From positions 31,866 to 95,865 of the forward strand of contig NZ_JBHLUH010000059.1 of assembly GCF_042433955.1 (NCBI RefSeq): a stretch of 64,000 nt of DNA. Direction: 5' to 3'. The position numbers and the translations under genes are program-made. The stretch comes from Phytohabitans kaempferiae (GTDB taxonomy: Bacteria > Actinomycetota > Actinomycetes > Mycobacteriales > Micromonosporaceae). Positions 26,841-35,094 of this stretch are shown here, in pieces (within the stretch, counting starts at the first letter, position 1; each line of letters opens with the position of its first letter). Under the pieces are notes generated by a model. That model did not search any database and had not been told where the DNA came from. It worked only from the letters and a program-made list of their open reading frames with translations.

Positions 26841-28105
26841 TGACGCCACGTCGCTCGGTGAAGGTCCGACGTTCGGCGCGAGGCAGCCACGGGCCGGGTG
26901 ACAACGCGCTCCACATTTACGGAGCCGCGCTGCGTATCGCATTCTGGCCCGATGTAGAGGTCACGAAGCGCAACAGTTCGAGCCTGACCAAGCTCGAATT
27001 GTTCGTTCTGGAGTGCGTAACAGAACTTGAGACGTTCAGTACCGCGCAGTTCGAGGCCATCACCGGTTTGCCATCCGAGCTGCTGCACGCACTTTGCCGT
27101 AGGTTGATTAGAGCCGGGGCCGTCGTAAGACGCGATACTGAATACTTTGCAACGAGTACGGCACGCCAAACCCTTAAAGTGGGACGGACTTACGGAGCGG
27201 TCGAGGGCTCTCAATCATATATCTATTTCGTCGACTCAGGCGAGGTCGTAGCCCTGTCGAAACAAGATGCGAAGGCGTTCTTAAGGCTCGACGAGCGAGG
27301 CCGGTACATCGTCGCGACAGTTCCCGCGCCGCGGGAATTGGCGGGCGTGAAGAGGTCAGACCTTCTGGAAGAGCACATCCGGCTCGGCCGCATCCGCGGC
27401 GTCGACTCTGGCGTCCTCGGACTTACGGAGCGGGTAACCACTCCTGATCCACCTCTATTCGCCGACGGCACTTGTCTCGCGTACCAGTGCGACGCAGTCC
27501 TTCGAACCACCTATGAAAGCACCGAACTGTCCCTTATGTTCCGCTCGAAACCTCCTCGGCGTTCAAACGATCAGGCACGATCCGAGCCGGTCCACATCTT
27601 AATCCAGGGCCAGACCAACCTCGGTGATTCATGGAAGCAGTTGGCGGACGTGCTGGGAACGACAACGTATCGGCGAGCACTCTGGCACGCCTTGACCTCG
27701 TCAACATCGGCGCCTCCGCGTGTCTTGCCCACGCGATGCTCAATGAACACCTGGCAGCTCGACATCGATGGCCTATCGGCATCGGAAGTGGCGACCCAGC
27801 AGAACCTCGCCTCGGAGGCTGCTTTGGAGGTGGTCGCCGATGACTGCACCGTTTCTCTGTCAATGTCGTTCCGCCCAACAGACCCACGCGCTGAGCGCCT
27901 CTTCGCGCGCGACAAGGCAATAGCCAAAGCGCAGGCCGAGGACTCGGTCAATCCGATTCTCCGTTTCCTTGACGAGGGCAGGCCACAGCAACCACACGTC
28001 CCGCAGTTGACGACAATCGACGACATACTAAGCCGAGCGTGGTCGCTGGGACACTTCACGCTCGCATATGCACTCACCGAGCCAACGGACATTCCGCGTG
28101 ACTAG
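26840..28105 (+). CDS. Unknown protein with probable winged helix, middle gene of helicase/PLD operon
   Basis: A 421-residue protein starting at an ATG that overlaps the helicase stop (TGATG), so translation is coupled. I do not recognise a full-length family. After a basic N-terminus (PRRSVKVRRSARG), residues about 48-110 look like a winged helix: KLELFVLECVTELE, FSTAQFEAITGLPSELLHAL, RRLIRAGAVVRRDTEYFATS. The middle (about 120-270) is rich in short strands. The C-terminal 80 residues contain DPRAERLFARDKAIAKAQAE and a hydrophobic LGHFTLAYAL end. It could be a DNA-binding or sensor subunit that links helicase and nuclease. It overlaps the PLD gene by 8 bp. Confidence 0.8.
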   Translation: MTPRRSVKVRRSARGSHGPGDNALHIYGAALRIAFWPDVEVTKRNSSSLTKLELFVLECVTELETFSTAQFEAITGLPSELLHALCRRLIRAGAVVRRDTEYFATSTARQTLKVGRTYGAVEGSQSYIYFVDSGEVVALSKQDAKAFLRLDERGRYIVATVPAPRELAGVKRSDLLEEHIRLGRIRGVDSGVLGLTERVTTPDPPLFADGTCLAYQCDAVLRTTYESTELSLMFRSKPPRRSNDQARSEPVHILIQGQTNLGDSWKQLADVLGTTTYRRALWHALTSSTSAPPRVLPTRCSMNTWQLDIDGLSASEVATQQNLASEAALEVVADDCTVSLSMSFRPTDPRAERLFARDKAIAKAQAEDSVNPILRFLDEGRPQQPHVPQLTTIDDILSRAWSLGHFTLAYALTEPTDIPRD

Positions 28106-29291
28106 GCCGATAAACGTCGGTGAGGTCGAGCCACGCACAGGCACCTTTCGGACAAGGCAGTTGTCGAGCGTGCCAATACGGGCGGAATCATGCGATGGCG
28201 CCGGACAGCAAGTTGTCTTCTCCTATCGGGGATCAGAATCCAATATACGCGATAACGTTGTCGAACTGATCGACTCCGCTCGCGAGAAGGTCTTCATCGC
28301 AAGTTTCCGTTTGGGCGAGGATGAGCTCCTGCGGTCCCTTCTGGAGGCAGTCGATCGGCTGAGGGGCCGCGTTTATGTCATCACGGCATGGAACGATCGT
28401 TCCCTCGCCCGAGGTCTAGCTGAGCTTGATCTCGTTTCCCTCGAAGACACCGAGGCGGACGACAACGGTTCAATAGAGGCTCAGAAGAAGCGGTTCCATA
28501 GGTTGACCAAGGCGGGAATCTATGTTCGCGGCCATGTTGATTGTCACGCCAAGTTCATAGTTGTCGACGACAGACGCGCGCTGATCGGGAGCGCCAACCT
28601 GGAGACAAGTGCCCTCACAGGCACGGTCAACCGGCCGGTGACAGGCGAGTTGGGGGTGCTTATCCACGACCAGGCGCGCGTACTCGAGGCTAGTCGCTTC
28701 TTCGCCCGGCTGTGGCATGAAAGCAGTGAGGAAGCCCGGCCAGGCTTCGCGTATGCCTTGAGGCAACGTAAGCCTGTTTTACCCCTCCCTCAGCTGCCGA
28801 CCGTTCAGATCAATGCGACCGGCTCGATCATCTGGACCCACAGCAGCGGCAGCTTGATCGCCGAGACGATTCGGTACATTATCAATTCTGCGGAATCGAA
28901 ATTGGACCTCGCGACCTTCAGCATCGCTGGGATCGCCGACGAACCATACTGGGTGCTAGATCCTCTAAAGTCTGCGATCGACCGTGGTGTGCGAGTTCGG
29001 CTACTCGTCCGTGGTCGCACCTTCCCTGCGCACATGCAAGAACTGGACAGCCTGGCCTCCGTGGGCGTCGAAGTCTACGGCGATTCACTGACACACGCCA
29101 AAGCCGTCATCGCGGATGGGCGACAAGGCGCAATTTTCTCAGCGAACCTCGACATGCGGCTCGGACTTCTTGGCAGCATAGAGGCAGGAGTGCTTCTCCC
29201 GGTCGGTAGCAGTGCGGTCACAGACGCTCAACGATTCTTGAATCACTCGATCGACCACTCTGACATGACGTACACTGCTGCGCCGGGTTGA
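28098..29291 (+). CDS. Phospholipase D-like nuclease
   Basis: The GTG at 28098 overlaps the upstream stop; an in-frame ATG at 28068 is the alternative. The 397-residue protein has two PLD half-sites. The first is HAKFIVVDDRRALIGSANLE (H-x-K-x4-D then GSAN, about residues 150-170). The second is HAKAVIADGRQGAIFSANLD (about 334-352). Both retain H and K, so one active site can form between the halves as in PLD-family nucleases and phosphodiesterases. It ends a tight three-gene operon with a UPF1-like helicase and a winged-helix protein. In defence systems such as Mokosh, a helicase of this class is paired with a PLD nuclease. Nucleic acid cleavage is thus the likely job (inference). Confidence 0.87.
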   Translation: MTRPINVGEVEPRTGTFRTRQLSSVPIRAESCDGAGQQVVFSYRGSESNIRDNVVELIDSAREKVFIASFRLGEDELLRSLLEAVDRLRGRVYVITAWNDRSLARGLAELDLVSLEDTEADDNGSIEAQKKRFHRLTKAGIYVRGHVDCHAKFIVVDDRRALIGSANLETSALTGTVNRPVTGELGVLIHDQARVLEASRFFARLWHESSEEARPGFAYALRQRKPVLPLPQLPTVQINATGSIIWTHSSGSLIAETIRYIINSAESKLDLATFSIAGIADEPYWVLDPLKSAIDRGVRVRLLVRGRTFPAHMQELDSLASVGVEVYGDSLTHAKAVIADGRQGAIFSANLDMRLGLLGSIEAGVLLPVGSSAVTDAQRFLNHSIDHSDMTYTAAPG

Positions 29292-29349
29292 GAGTGGAAG
29301 GCGTTCGGAGGTCGGGAACGCGCACCTTGCGAGTTTCCGCCTTCTCTGC

Positions 29350-30813
29350 CTATTGCTCCTTAGCCATTGAGTCACCGCTCTCTGGCGGAACAACAAAGGC
29401 CAGGTGTTTTCTCAGGTCCTCGAGGTCTTCACCCGGCCGATGTAGCTCCCAAATCTTCTTGAGGTAGAAGAAGGCGCGGCTCCCAAGCTTCTCGGACGAT
29501 TCAACGTCAATCGGCTTGAAGCCGTGGGCCAAGACTGACTTGTTCCGCGCCGCTGTCAGGTCGGCCAGGTTTCGGATCGCTCTCTGGCTTGTCAATCCCG
29601 CCTGTTTTGCGAAGTCGTCGTCCGTGCACGCGAGCAGTCTCGCTGCCGTGACGAGGCTTACCTTGGACGGCAATCCGGTGTCATCCTCGGGAGATCCGAT
29701 AGACAGAGCAGCGTAGCCACTCTCGATGTCATCGCCGAGCAATGTGTAGTCCGGCGAGTCACAGAGGAATCCTCGGGTCTCCTCAAGACGCCAAGCTAGG
29801 CAGCCTTCGATCGCCCGGTAGTAGAGTAATGCCGCGAAGTCATTCCGCCCGAGCCGTGAATAGTGGCCACCGAGGATATGAAGTCCCAGGATCAAGTTGA
29901 GCCGGCTCTCTGTCGAGTCGTCCAGCCGCCGCAAGAAGGCGACTTGTTGCCGAATCCTGGATGTAGTTGCCGGCGACAACGGCTCCCTGTAGCTGTTGAG
30001 CAAGTCCTCCACGCGGTCAGCGAGCGCGGGTAGGTCAGCCAACGCCAGGTCACACCACGCCTTGTAAAGATCGCTCACCGCCTTCCAGAATCTGGCTACG
30101 CTTGGGCTGGCCAGCCGGTCGCTCAGATCCTGATATCTCTTGCTCGCAATGTCGAATGCGCCAGCTCGTAGAAGTTCCGCAGCGCGGACCATCTCCTGGT
30201 CTCCGAAGATGCTGATGGGGTTGTCCAACAGGAGAAGCCGTTGAGTCTCGGGCCGGATGTGTCCCGTTGCAGGGTCCGGCTCGACCTCGACGTAGCACAG
30301 TTCCAGATCGAGCTGCCACGCTGCGAGCGCTGCGGCGGCGCTCATGACTTTGTTGCCGCCGGTAATATTGAGGATCACACGATCACGGGAAATGTCAGGA
30401 CGTGAGAGGAAGTCCTTGATTGTTTGGTACACAACCCGTGGATCTGTGGCGTCTACATGGTTATGGAAGAACTCGGAATGCCTCAGGCGACCCGGACCAA
30501 CCAGGTAGTCGCCGATCACATTGACAGCCTCCTCGCCCCTGCCAGAGTGGATCACCAAGAGTCGACGTGGCCGTAGCACGTCGTAGGCGACCACTGTGGA
30601 CATCGGTGAGCGACCTGTGATGCTTATGAGCACAAGGTCCGTTCCATCGAGCTTGACATCGGAGTTGCGGCGGACCGCTTCCGCTATCAAGTCACGCAGG
30701 TGATCGAGGGCATATGTATCAGCGGCGTCCACGGGACTCGGGTGATCGCCGTACTCTTCCTCACCCGCGAGAATCCGACCGCGGCGTGAAAGTCCTGACT
30801 CGAGTGTCTCCAC
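29350..30813 (-). CDS. CARF-HEPN ribonuclease, Csm6/TIGR02710-like
   Basis: The frame is open to 31200, but recognisable protein begins near a GTG at 30813 (VETLESGLSRRG), giving 487 residues. There is no ribosome-binding site, and a TACTGT six bases upstream would suit a leaderless transcript. The N-terminal CARF domain shows LVLISITGRSPMSTVVAY, RRLLVIHSG and ILNITGGNKVMSAAAALAAW. The C-terminal HEPN domain has RNLADLTAARNKSVLAHGF with R423 and H430 forming an Rx6H site. This arrangement is that of Csm6-like ribonucleases activated by cyclic oligoadenylate. No CRISPR array or cas gene is in the window. The gene is convergent with the helicase/PLD operon 58 bp away, so it may be a stand-alone effector within the island. 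Confidence 0.88.
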   Translation of the reverse strand: METLESGLSRRGRILAGEEEYGDHPSPVDAADTYALDHLRDLIAEAVRRNSDVKLDGTDLVLISITGRSPMSTVVAYDVLRPRRLLVIHSGRGEEAVNVIGDYLVGPGRLRHSEFFHNHVDATDPRVVYQTIKDFLSRPDISRDRVILNITGGNKVMSAAAALAAWQLDLELCYVEVEPDPATGHIRPETQRLLLLDNPISIFGDQEMVRAAELLRAGAFDIASKRYQDLSDRLASPSVARFWKAVSDLYKAWCDLALADLPALADRVEDLLNSYREPLSPATTSRIRQQVAFLRRLDDSTESRLNLILGLHILGGHYSRLGRNDFAALLYYRAIEGCLAWRLEETRGFLCDSPDYTLLGDDIESGYAALSIGSPEDDTGLPSKVSLVTAARLLACTDDDFAKQAGLTSQRAIRNLADLTAARNKSVLAHGFKPIDVESSEKLGSRAFFYLKKIWELHRPGEDLEDLRKHLAFVVPPESGDSMAKEQ

Positions 30814-31625
30814 CCGAACACAGTACGTTGCGCCGGTAGGAGCCAGCGGTCGTGTATCCGCGGCCGTTGTGGCACGGGGTGGCGCGATCTCGGGCGACCG
30901 ATCAAGGTGGCCGCCTGCAGGCGGTCCAGCGTCAACTTCGGAGGCGTGTGTCGGCGTACTCGCCAACGTGCGCAGGTAAGTACGCGTGAACGCGTCCAGG
31001 CGGCGCCGGATCCGGAACGAGGCATGTCGATGCCGAGCTGGGTCAAAGGCGCTACCGCGCCGCTGCCGCTCCTCGCCGCTTCGCGGCTGCGGTGCGGGTC
31101 GGCTTGCTACCGAGCAACCCCGCTCGCTGCCTGTCGCTCTCACGCCAGGTCTCGGGTGCACACGTTCGCCCGTCGGAGGCTCGAGACCCCGCCCGCCCAT
31201 GCCCGACGACCGCTAACGACGAAGAGACAAGAGTCGATCGACGGCGGTCGGAGCGCAGGTCTTGTGGGTACGACCGACTGGACACGTTCTGGTGTACGCG
31301 GCTGGACACTTTCACCTGTACGCCGACAGCGTGCCCATTGGGCTCGCCGCCCACGCCGCCCGAGCCGTCTCCACCCGTGACAGCTGAACCAGCGCCACGA
31401 CCCATCGGCATTCACAACCCCAGCACCGAGACGGCGTCAATGCCTATAACGAGGCGCCCCAGGCCGTTCTAACAGCCACCAAGATCACAAACAGCATACC
31501 GAGACGGTGCCAGAGCCAAGTTCTGATGACCGTTGACCAACGGTGCGTTGTGTGGCGCTACCAGGGGTGTTACCCAGGTAACTCTTGTGCCGACCGTTGC
31601 CCCACAACGTGTCAGCGTGCAAGGG
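30814..31625. other. Gap between the CARF gene and the DUF574 gene
   Basis: About 810 bp. The CARF frame stays open to 31200, but this part is Arg/Pro/Gly-rich and not family-like. No other gene was recognised. A perfect 6+2+6 palindrome lies at 31569-31582. Confidence 0.4.
31569..31582. promoter_or_regulatory. GTTACC-CA-GGTAAC palindrome
   Basis: A perfect palindromic 14-mer 44 bp downstream of the DUF574 gene's stop on its 3' side. It could be an operator, part of a terminator or chance. No gene start is adjacent. Confidence 0.3.
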
Positions 31626-32447
31626 TCACCGCTTGATGCCAACACCGACCAGCAGGCCAGATCGCATTGGATCATCGACGAGTTCCGTGGGATCCGACGG
31701 TGACGGCCTCCACTCGGGACCCCACACCAAACCTGGGTCTTCAAGGTCGAAACCGTCGAAGAACCGGAGGATATGGTCGCGTGTCCGGGGCCGGCCCGGA
31801 GTTGTGGTCTTCTGCTCGTAGACCTTGGAACCCGCCGCGACGCCAGCCGTGTTCAACCCCTCGACCGCAGCATGCGAGATGACGAGCGCGCTGCCTGGGG
31901 GCAGAGGATCGCACAGTCGCCGCACGGCGGCATACGCCTGCTCGTCGTCAGGGGCGAAATGCAGCACGGCCGCCAGGATCACCGCCGTCCGCTGATCTGG
32001 ATCGAGCAAGGCACGCAGTTCCGGCGTCTCCAACTCGCGTAAGAGGTCGTCAGGACGAAGCAGATCACCGATGACCGCGGTCACAGACGGGTTCTCGGCC
32101 ACTTTTTCCTGGCTGTACATGACCGCCGCCGCGTCGTTGTCCACATAGACCACACGGCAGCCCGCAGCCACCCCCTGGGCGACCTCGTGCACGTTTCCGA
32201 CTGTGGGCAGCGCACCTGAGCCCACGTCCAAGAACTGACGGAAGCCCAGCCGGGTCAGATGCCTCACCGCCCGGCCGATCCACGCCCGGTTGGCGAGCGC
32301 GATCGACTGAGTCAACGGCAGCACTGTAAGCACCTGCTCGGCCGCTTCCCGGTCGACGGCGAAGTTGAAGTCGCCGCCGATCATGTAGTTGTAGATCCGG
32401 GCGGCCGAGGCACGTTGATCACCACGATCGGCAAAGCCAGCATGCAT
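31626..32447 (-). CDS. DUF574-type SAM-dependent methyltransferase
   Basis: A 273-residue protein from an ATG at 32447; upstream in-frame codons exist, so the start is uncertain. It has the complete order of the actinobacterial S-adenosyl methyltransferase family: SAARIYNYMIGGDFNF, the SAM loop FLDVGSGALPTVGNVHEVAQ, VVYVDNDAAAV, TAVIGDLLRPDDLL and AVLHFAPDDE. Substrates of this large family are not known. It lies downstream of a small HTH regulator on the same strand. A broken relative is at 8875-9520, also next to a regulator. Confidence 0.87.
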   Translation of the reverse strand: MHAGFADRGDQRASAARIYNYMIGGDFNFAVDREAAEQVLTVLPLTQSIALANRAWIGRAVRHLTRLGFRQFLDVGSGALPTVGNVHEVAQGVAAGCRVVYVDNDAAAVMYSQEKVAENPSVTAVIGDLLRPDDLLRELETPELRALLDPDQRTAVILAAVLHFAPDDEQAYAAVRRLCDPLPPGSALVISHAAVEGLNTAGVAAGSKVYEQKTTTPGRPRTRDHILRFFDGFDLEDPGLVWGPEWRPSPSDPTELVDDPMRSGLLVGVGIKR

Positions 32448-32606
32448 CCCTAGGCACCGTTCTCTCGCGGCGTTGATGGCACCGGACCATTGAACACCTC
32501 GCTCGGTGTCCGTCGCGAGCCCGCCCGGTGAGCCTTGCACATCAGTATGGACTTGGCATTACCGGACCGTCCTGACAGCCGAGGGCGTTGATCCCCACGT
32601 AAATGC

Positions 32607-33230
32607 CTATGCGGCACGGCCGATCGCGTGGCCCATACCCCGCAGGCGGCGAGCCCAGCCGGCAACGGTATGCCGCGGCACTCCGAAGTGCTCAGCGACC
32701 CCCGAGAGGCTCCCCGCCCGACGGTAGACATCCATGACCTGCTCCGCGTCCGGCATCCGCCGGTACTCGCGGGTCGCGGCCCCAGCCGCGGAACTTCGGA
32801 CCGCAGCGGTCGACGGGGCAGCCTGTCGCTTCCGGCTAGCCTGCGTGTCAGCCGGAGCGGCCGTACCGCGGGACTTCCTTGTCGTGGATGAGACGACAGC
32901 CGCTGCCCGACGGCTTCGACCGGACACCGGCGCCGCTCCGAGGGCCACTTGGGCACGCGGCGGTGCAAGCGGCTGGCCGATCGTCGGCACCGTCGCCGCC
33001 TGTTCCCGAGGCAGACTCTGAAGCGATCCTGGCGCAGCAAGTGCACGGATGAGTAGCCCCAGGTCGATTGCAGGCAAATCAGAAGGGGTAAGCCCACCAC
33101 CATCCAATGGGCTAACGACCAACTCGGTGATCAGCGGCTCCCCGCTGGCGAGATCGACGCGCATGGTGGTCCGCGCCATCCCCTCAACGGCGCCGTCGTC
33201 CGACGCGACAGTGATGACGTACTTGCTCAC
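32607..33230 (-). CDS. Small regulator-like protein with C-terminal HTH
   Basis: The GTG at 33230 follows GCAGGAGGTTTC, an excellent ribosome-binding site. The 207-residue protein begins with a compact domain (KYVITVASDDGAVEG, VDLASGEPLITELVVSPLDG) that I do not recognise. A long flexible Ala/Arg/Ser linker follows (about 85-150), then a C-terminal helix-turn-helix QVMDVYRRAGSLSGVAEHFG and VPRHTVAGWARRLRG. The layout resembles nucleoid-associated or Lsr2-like two-domain DNA-binding proteins with a charged linker, though no family is claimed. The third tandem TGTCAAC repeat lies about 145 bp upstream, the same relative position as for the TDO operon. Confidence 0.72.
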   Translation of the reverse strand: MSKYVITVASDDGAVEGMARTTMRVDLASGEPLITELVVSPLDGGGLTPSDLPAIDLGLLIRALAAPGSLQSLPREQAATVPTIGQPLAPPRAQVALGAAPVSGRSRRAAAVVSSTTRKSRGTAAPADTQASRKRQAAPSTAAVRSSAAGAATREYRRMPDAEQVMDVYRRAGSLSGVAEHFGVPRHTVAGWARRLRGMGHAIGRAA

Positions 33231-33373
33231 GAAACCTCCTGCGAAGTCCTGCCAGCGCGACTCACTGCCGAACACTGACATTGGCGGGTTCACGCCGGTG
33301 TGGTGTTGGTAGATCGATCCGCTTGACGATTTGGCGACCAGGGCAAGACTACGCGCGAGATGTTCGCCAGACA

Positions 33374-33391
33374 GTTGACATCTGGTTGACA
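33374..33391 (-). promoter_or_regulatory. Tandem TGTCAAC repeat, copy C
   Basis: The minus strand reads TGTCAACCAGATGTCAAC, identical over 18 bp to copy A 30 kb away. It lies upstream of the HTH protein gene starting at 33230. Confidence 0.5.
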
Positions 33392-34281
33392 TCTCGCACC
33401 AGCGGGACACCTCGTCGAGAATCGCATATGCGATGGCAGCACGAACTCCGCGGAGGGGCCGTGGTCATCGAGATGCACCGTCCGCCGGTGCAGCAGGCCC
33501 GGAGCATCTGGCCGCGCTCGTAGACTTCAGTCGCGGCCGCGCACTCTAGGCATCGCTCGTATGGCTCGGCGACCGGCACACCGGCGAGCATGAGCACGAC
33601 GCCGTCGTGCAGATGCCGGCGGAGTGTGCGATCCAGCGACCGCCGAGCGCCGGCAGATGGGTGCGGCGATCTGTTCGGGAACGTCCTGCCCGTCGCGCCC
33701 GGCGAAGGTGAGCCGGTTCTGCCGTCTCGGCTCGGCTGGCCGCGGCGATCCGGGTTGGCAACGATCCGTTCCACCGTCGCCCGCCAATCCGCTTCGTCGT
33801 TCGCCCGCGATCCGGGGCGGGCCTCTGGCCGAAGCAGTGCCAGACCCGGCCGCCCTCCTAGACGCGCTGCTGGTGGCAGTCGATCCGGGTGATCGTCTCG
33901 GTCCGCCGCCCGAACGCGCCGACGCCGTAGCCTCCGGTGCCGACGGCAAGCACCGCGGCACCGAGCATGCCGATCAGCAGTCCACCCAGTAGGGCGCAAG
34001 AGTGGCGCACATCGAACGTGGCCGGGGCCCGGAGACGGCAATACCCAGATCCTGCCGATGAGCGTCCACGTCCGACGCGCCCTGTGTGGCGATTGGGGTG
34101 CTCCGTGGGTGCTCGTGTGTTCCGGCGCTGGACGGATTCTTGCCCGCGCGTCTGGACTCCGGCCTTATCTACGATCTTACGGTCCTCGATGTCTTTTGCT
34201 ATCGCCCCCCTGACCAGCGCATACTCAACCTGGCCCACTAGACGCAAGGCCGTTCCGGTGGACAGGTATCGTGATCGTGAC
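33392..34281. other. Decayed region, no intact gene
   Basis: Several minus-strand pieces look protein-like in different frames: a hydrophobic SCALLGGLLIGMLGAAVLAVG near 33960-34010, NDEADWRATVERIVANPDR near 33750-33810, and a Cys-rich CLECAAATEVYERGQMLRAC near 33490-33550. They cannot be joined in one frame. This suggests a degraded membrane protein gene or several remnants. Confidence 0.35.
34092..34114 (+). repeat. GGTGCTC double repeat, partner of 34453-34475
   Basis: Contains GGTGCTC-CGTG-GGTGCTC, a direct repeat with an 11-bp step. The inverted counterpart at 34453-34475 differs by one substitution over 22 bp. The two flank tRNA-Lys. Direct repeats of this kind are typical of integrase arm-type sites; that role is inference. 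Confidence 0.5.
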
Positions 34282-34354
34282 GGGCCGCTAGCTCAATTGG
34301 CAGAGCTGAGGACTTTTAATCCTTAGGTTCGGGGTTCGAGTCCCCGGCGGCCCA
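34282..34354 (+). tRNA. tRNA-Lys (anticodon UUU)
   Basis: A 73-nt cloverleaf: 7-bp acceptor stem GGGCCGC/GCGGCCC, D-arm AGCTCAATTGGCAGAGCT, and an anticodon arm GAGGA-CTTTTAA-TCCTT with TTT as anticodon. The T-arm is CGGGG-TTCGAGT-CCCCG. CCA is not encoded. A 38-nt inverted copy of its 5' half lies 190 bp downstream. Confidence 0.95.
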
Positions 34355-34452
34355 CCCTCTGACCTGCGACTATGTCGCACTGTAGTTGCGCGACCACCTT
34401 GCGCATGCGGTAATCTGGCCTAATTTAGAACCGAATGTCCGATTGTCAATCG

Positions 34453-34475
34453 GAGCACCCACCGAGCACCCCAAA
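34453..34475 (+). repeat. GAGCACC double repeat, inverted partner of 34092-34114
   Basis: GAGCACC-CACC-GAGCACC, the reverse complement of the upstream copy with one mismatch. It lies between the tRNA gene and the inverted tRNA fragment. Confidence 0.5.
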
Positions 34476-34542
34476 TCCACCGTGGACAGACGGATCTCGT
34501 TCTCGCAGGAAAAGGCCGGTCGTGCTGAGGATCTCGGCACTG

Positions 34543-34580
34543 TTAAAAGTCCTCAGCTCTGCCAATTGAGCTAGCGGCCC
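34543..34580 (-). repeat. Inverted partial copy of tRNA-Lys (5' half, 38 nt)
   Basis: The minus strand reproduces the first 38 nt of the tRNA-Lys gene exactly, from the acceptor stem through the anticodon loop, then diverges. It cannot form a tRNA. An identical segment ending in the anticodon loop fits a crossover point of a tRNA-targeting integrative element, but the inverted orientation is atypical. Confidence 0.8.
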
Positions 34581-34813
34581 ATCGGGGATCAAAGTTACCG
34601 GAGCCTGCATCGCGGTGGCCTGCGGCTTCCATCCTGCGGATTGTGTCGCGCGGGTGCTCCGTCTCTCGTGTGACAGGGCTCAGCTGTGGAGCCATCGAAG
34701 GTCATGGACCGCGCGGCGCGGGATGGCCTTGACCAGCTTGTTGGCCAGGATCAGGTCGAGCATGGACGCTTCGTCCACTTACCGACTACAGGGAGCCGCA
34801 TTTTGGCTCTGCC

Positions 34814-35029
34814 AACGCGCCGGCAATCTCGGTCGTCGGTACCGCCGATGACGGCCTACGCCTCGTCTACAACGACCTGGCCGTCATCTACGAGCGCACC
34901 CGCGTCCTGCCCCGCGTGCGGTGGGCGTCGAGGGCCACCGTCGACGCCCACCGCAGTGCGCTTCAGGTGGTCGCCCGGTGGGGAAGTGGCCGGGGCGGTG
35001 GCCAGGAAATCCGCCGGACATCTGCTTGA
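34814..35029 (+). pseudogene. Coding fragment, possibly YfhO-like C-terminus
   Basis: A 71-residue open stretch without a start reads ISVVGTADDGLRLVYNDLAV, then IYERTRVLPRVRWASRATV. The Y-E-x-x-x-x-L-P-R pattern resembles the C-terminal domain of YfhO-type bacterial membrane glycosyltransferase-like proteins. No upstream part remains. Weak assignment. Confidence 0.3.
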
Positions 35030-35054
35030 CACGTCGGGGCGGGCGACGCACCAT

Positions 35055-35078
35055 GTAATCCATTACGTAATGGATTAC
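35055..35078. promoter_or_regulatory. 24-bp perfect palindrome, probable LacI-family operator
   Basis: Half-site GTAATCCATTAC with its exact reverse complement. It lies 17 bp before the lacI-type start codon at 35095, the ideal place for autoregulation and for control of the whole sugar operon. LacI-family operators are palindromes of this general kind. Confidence 0.85.
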
Positions 35079-35094
35079 GCCCAGCTCGGGAGGC

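Noticed and set aside
29297..29344. GAAGGCG/CGCCTTC hairpin between PLD and CARF genes
   Set aside because: Only 7 bp with a 34-nt loop; not convincing as a terminator.
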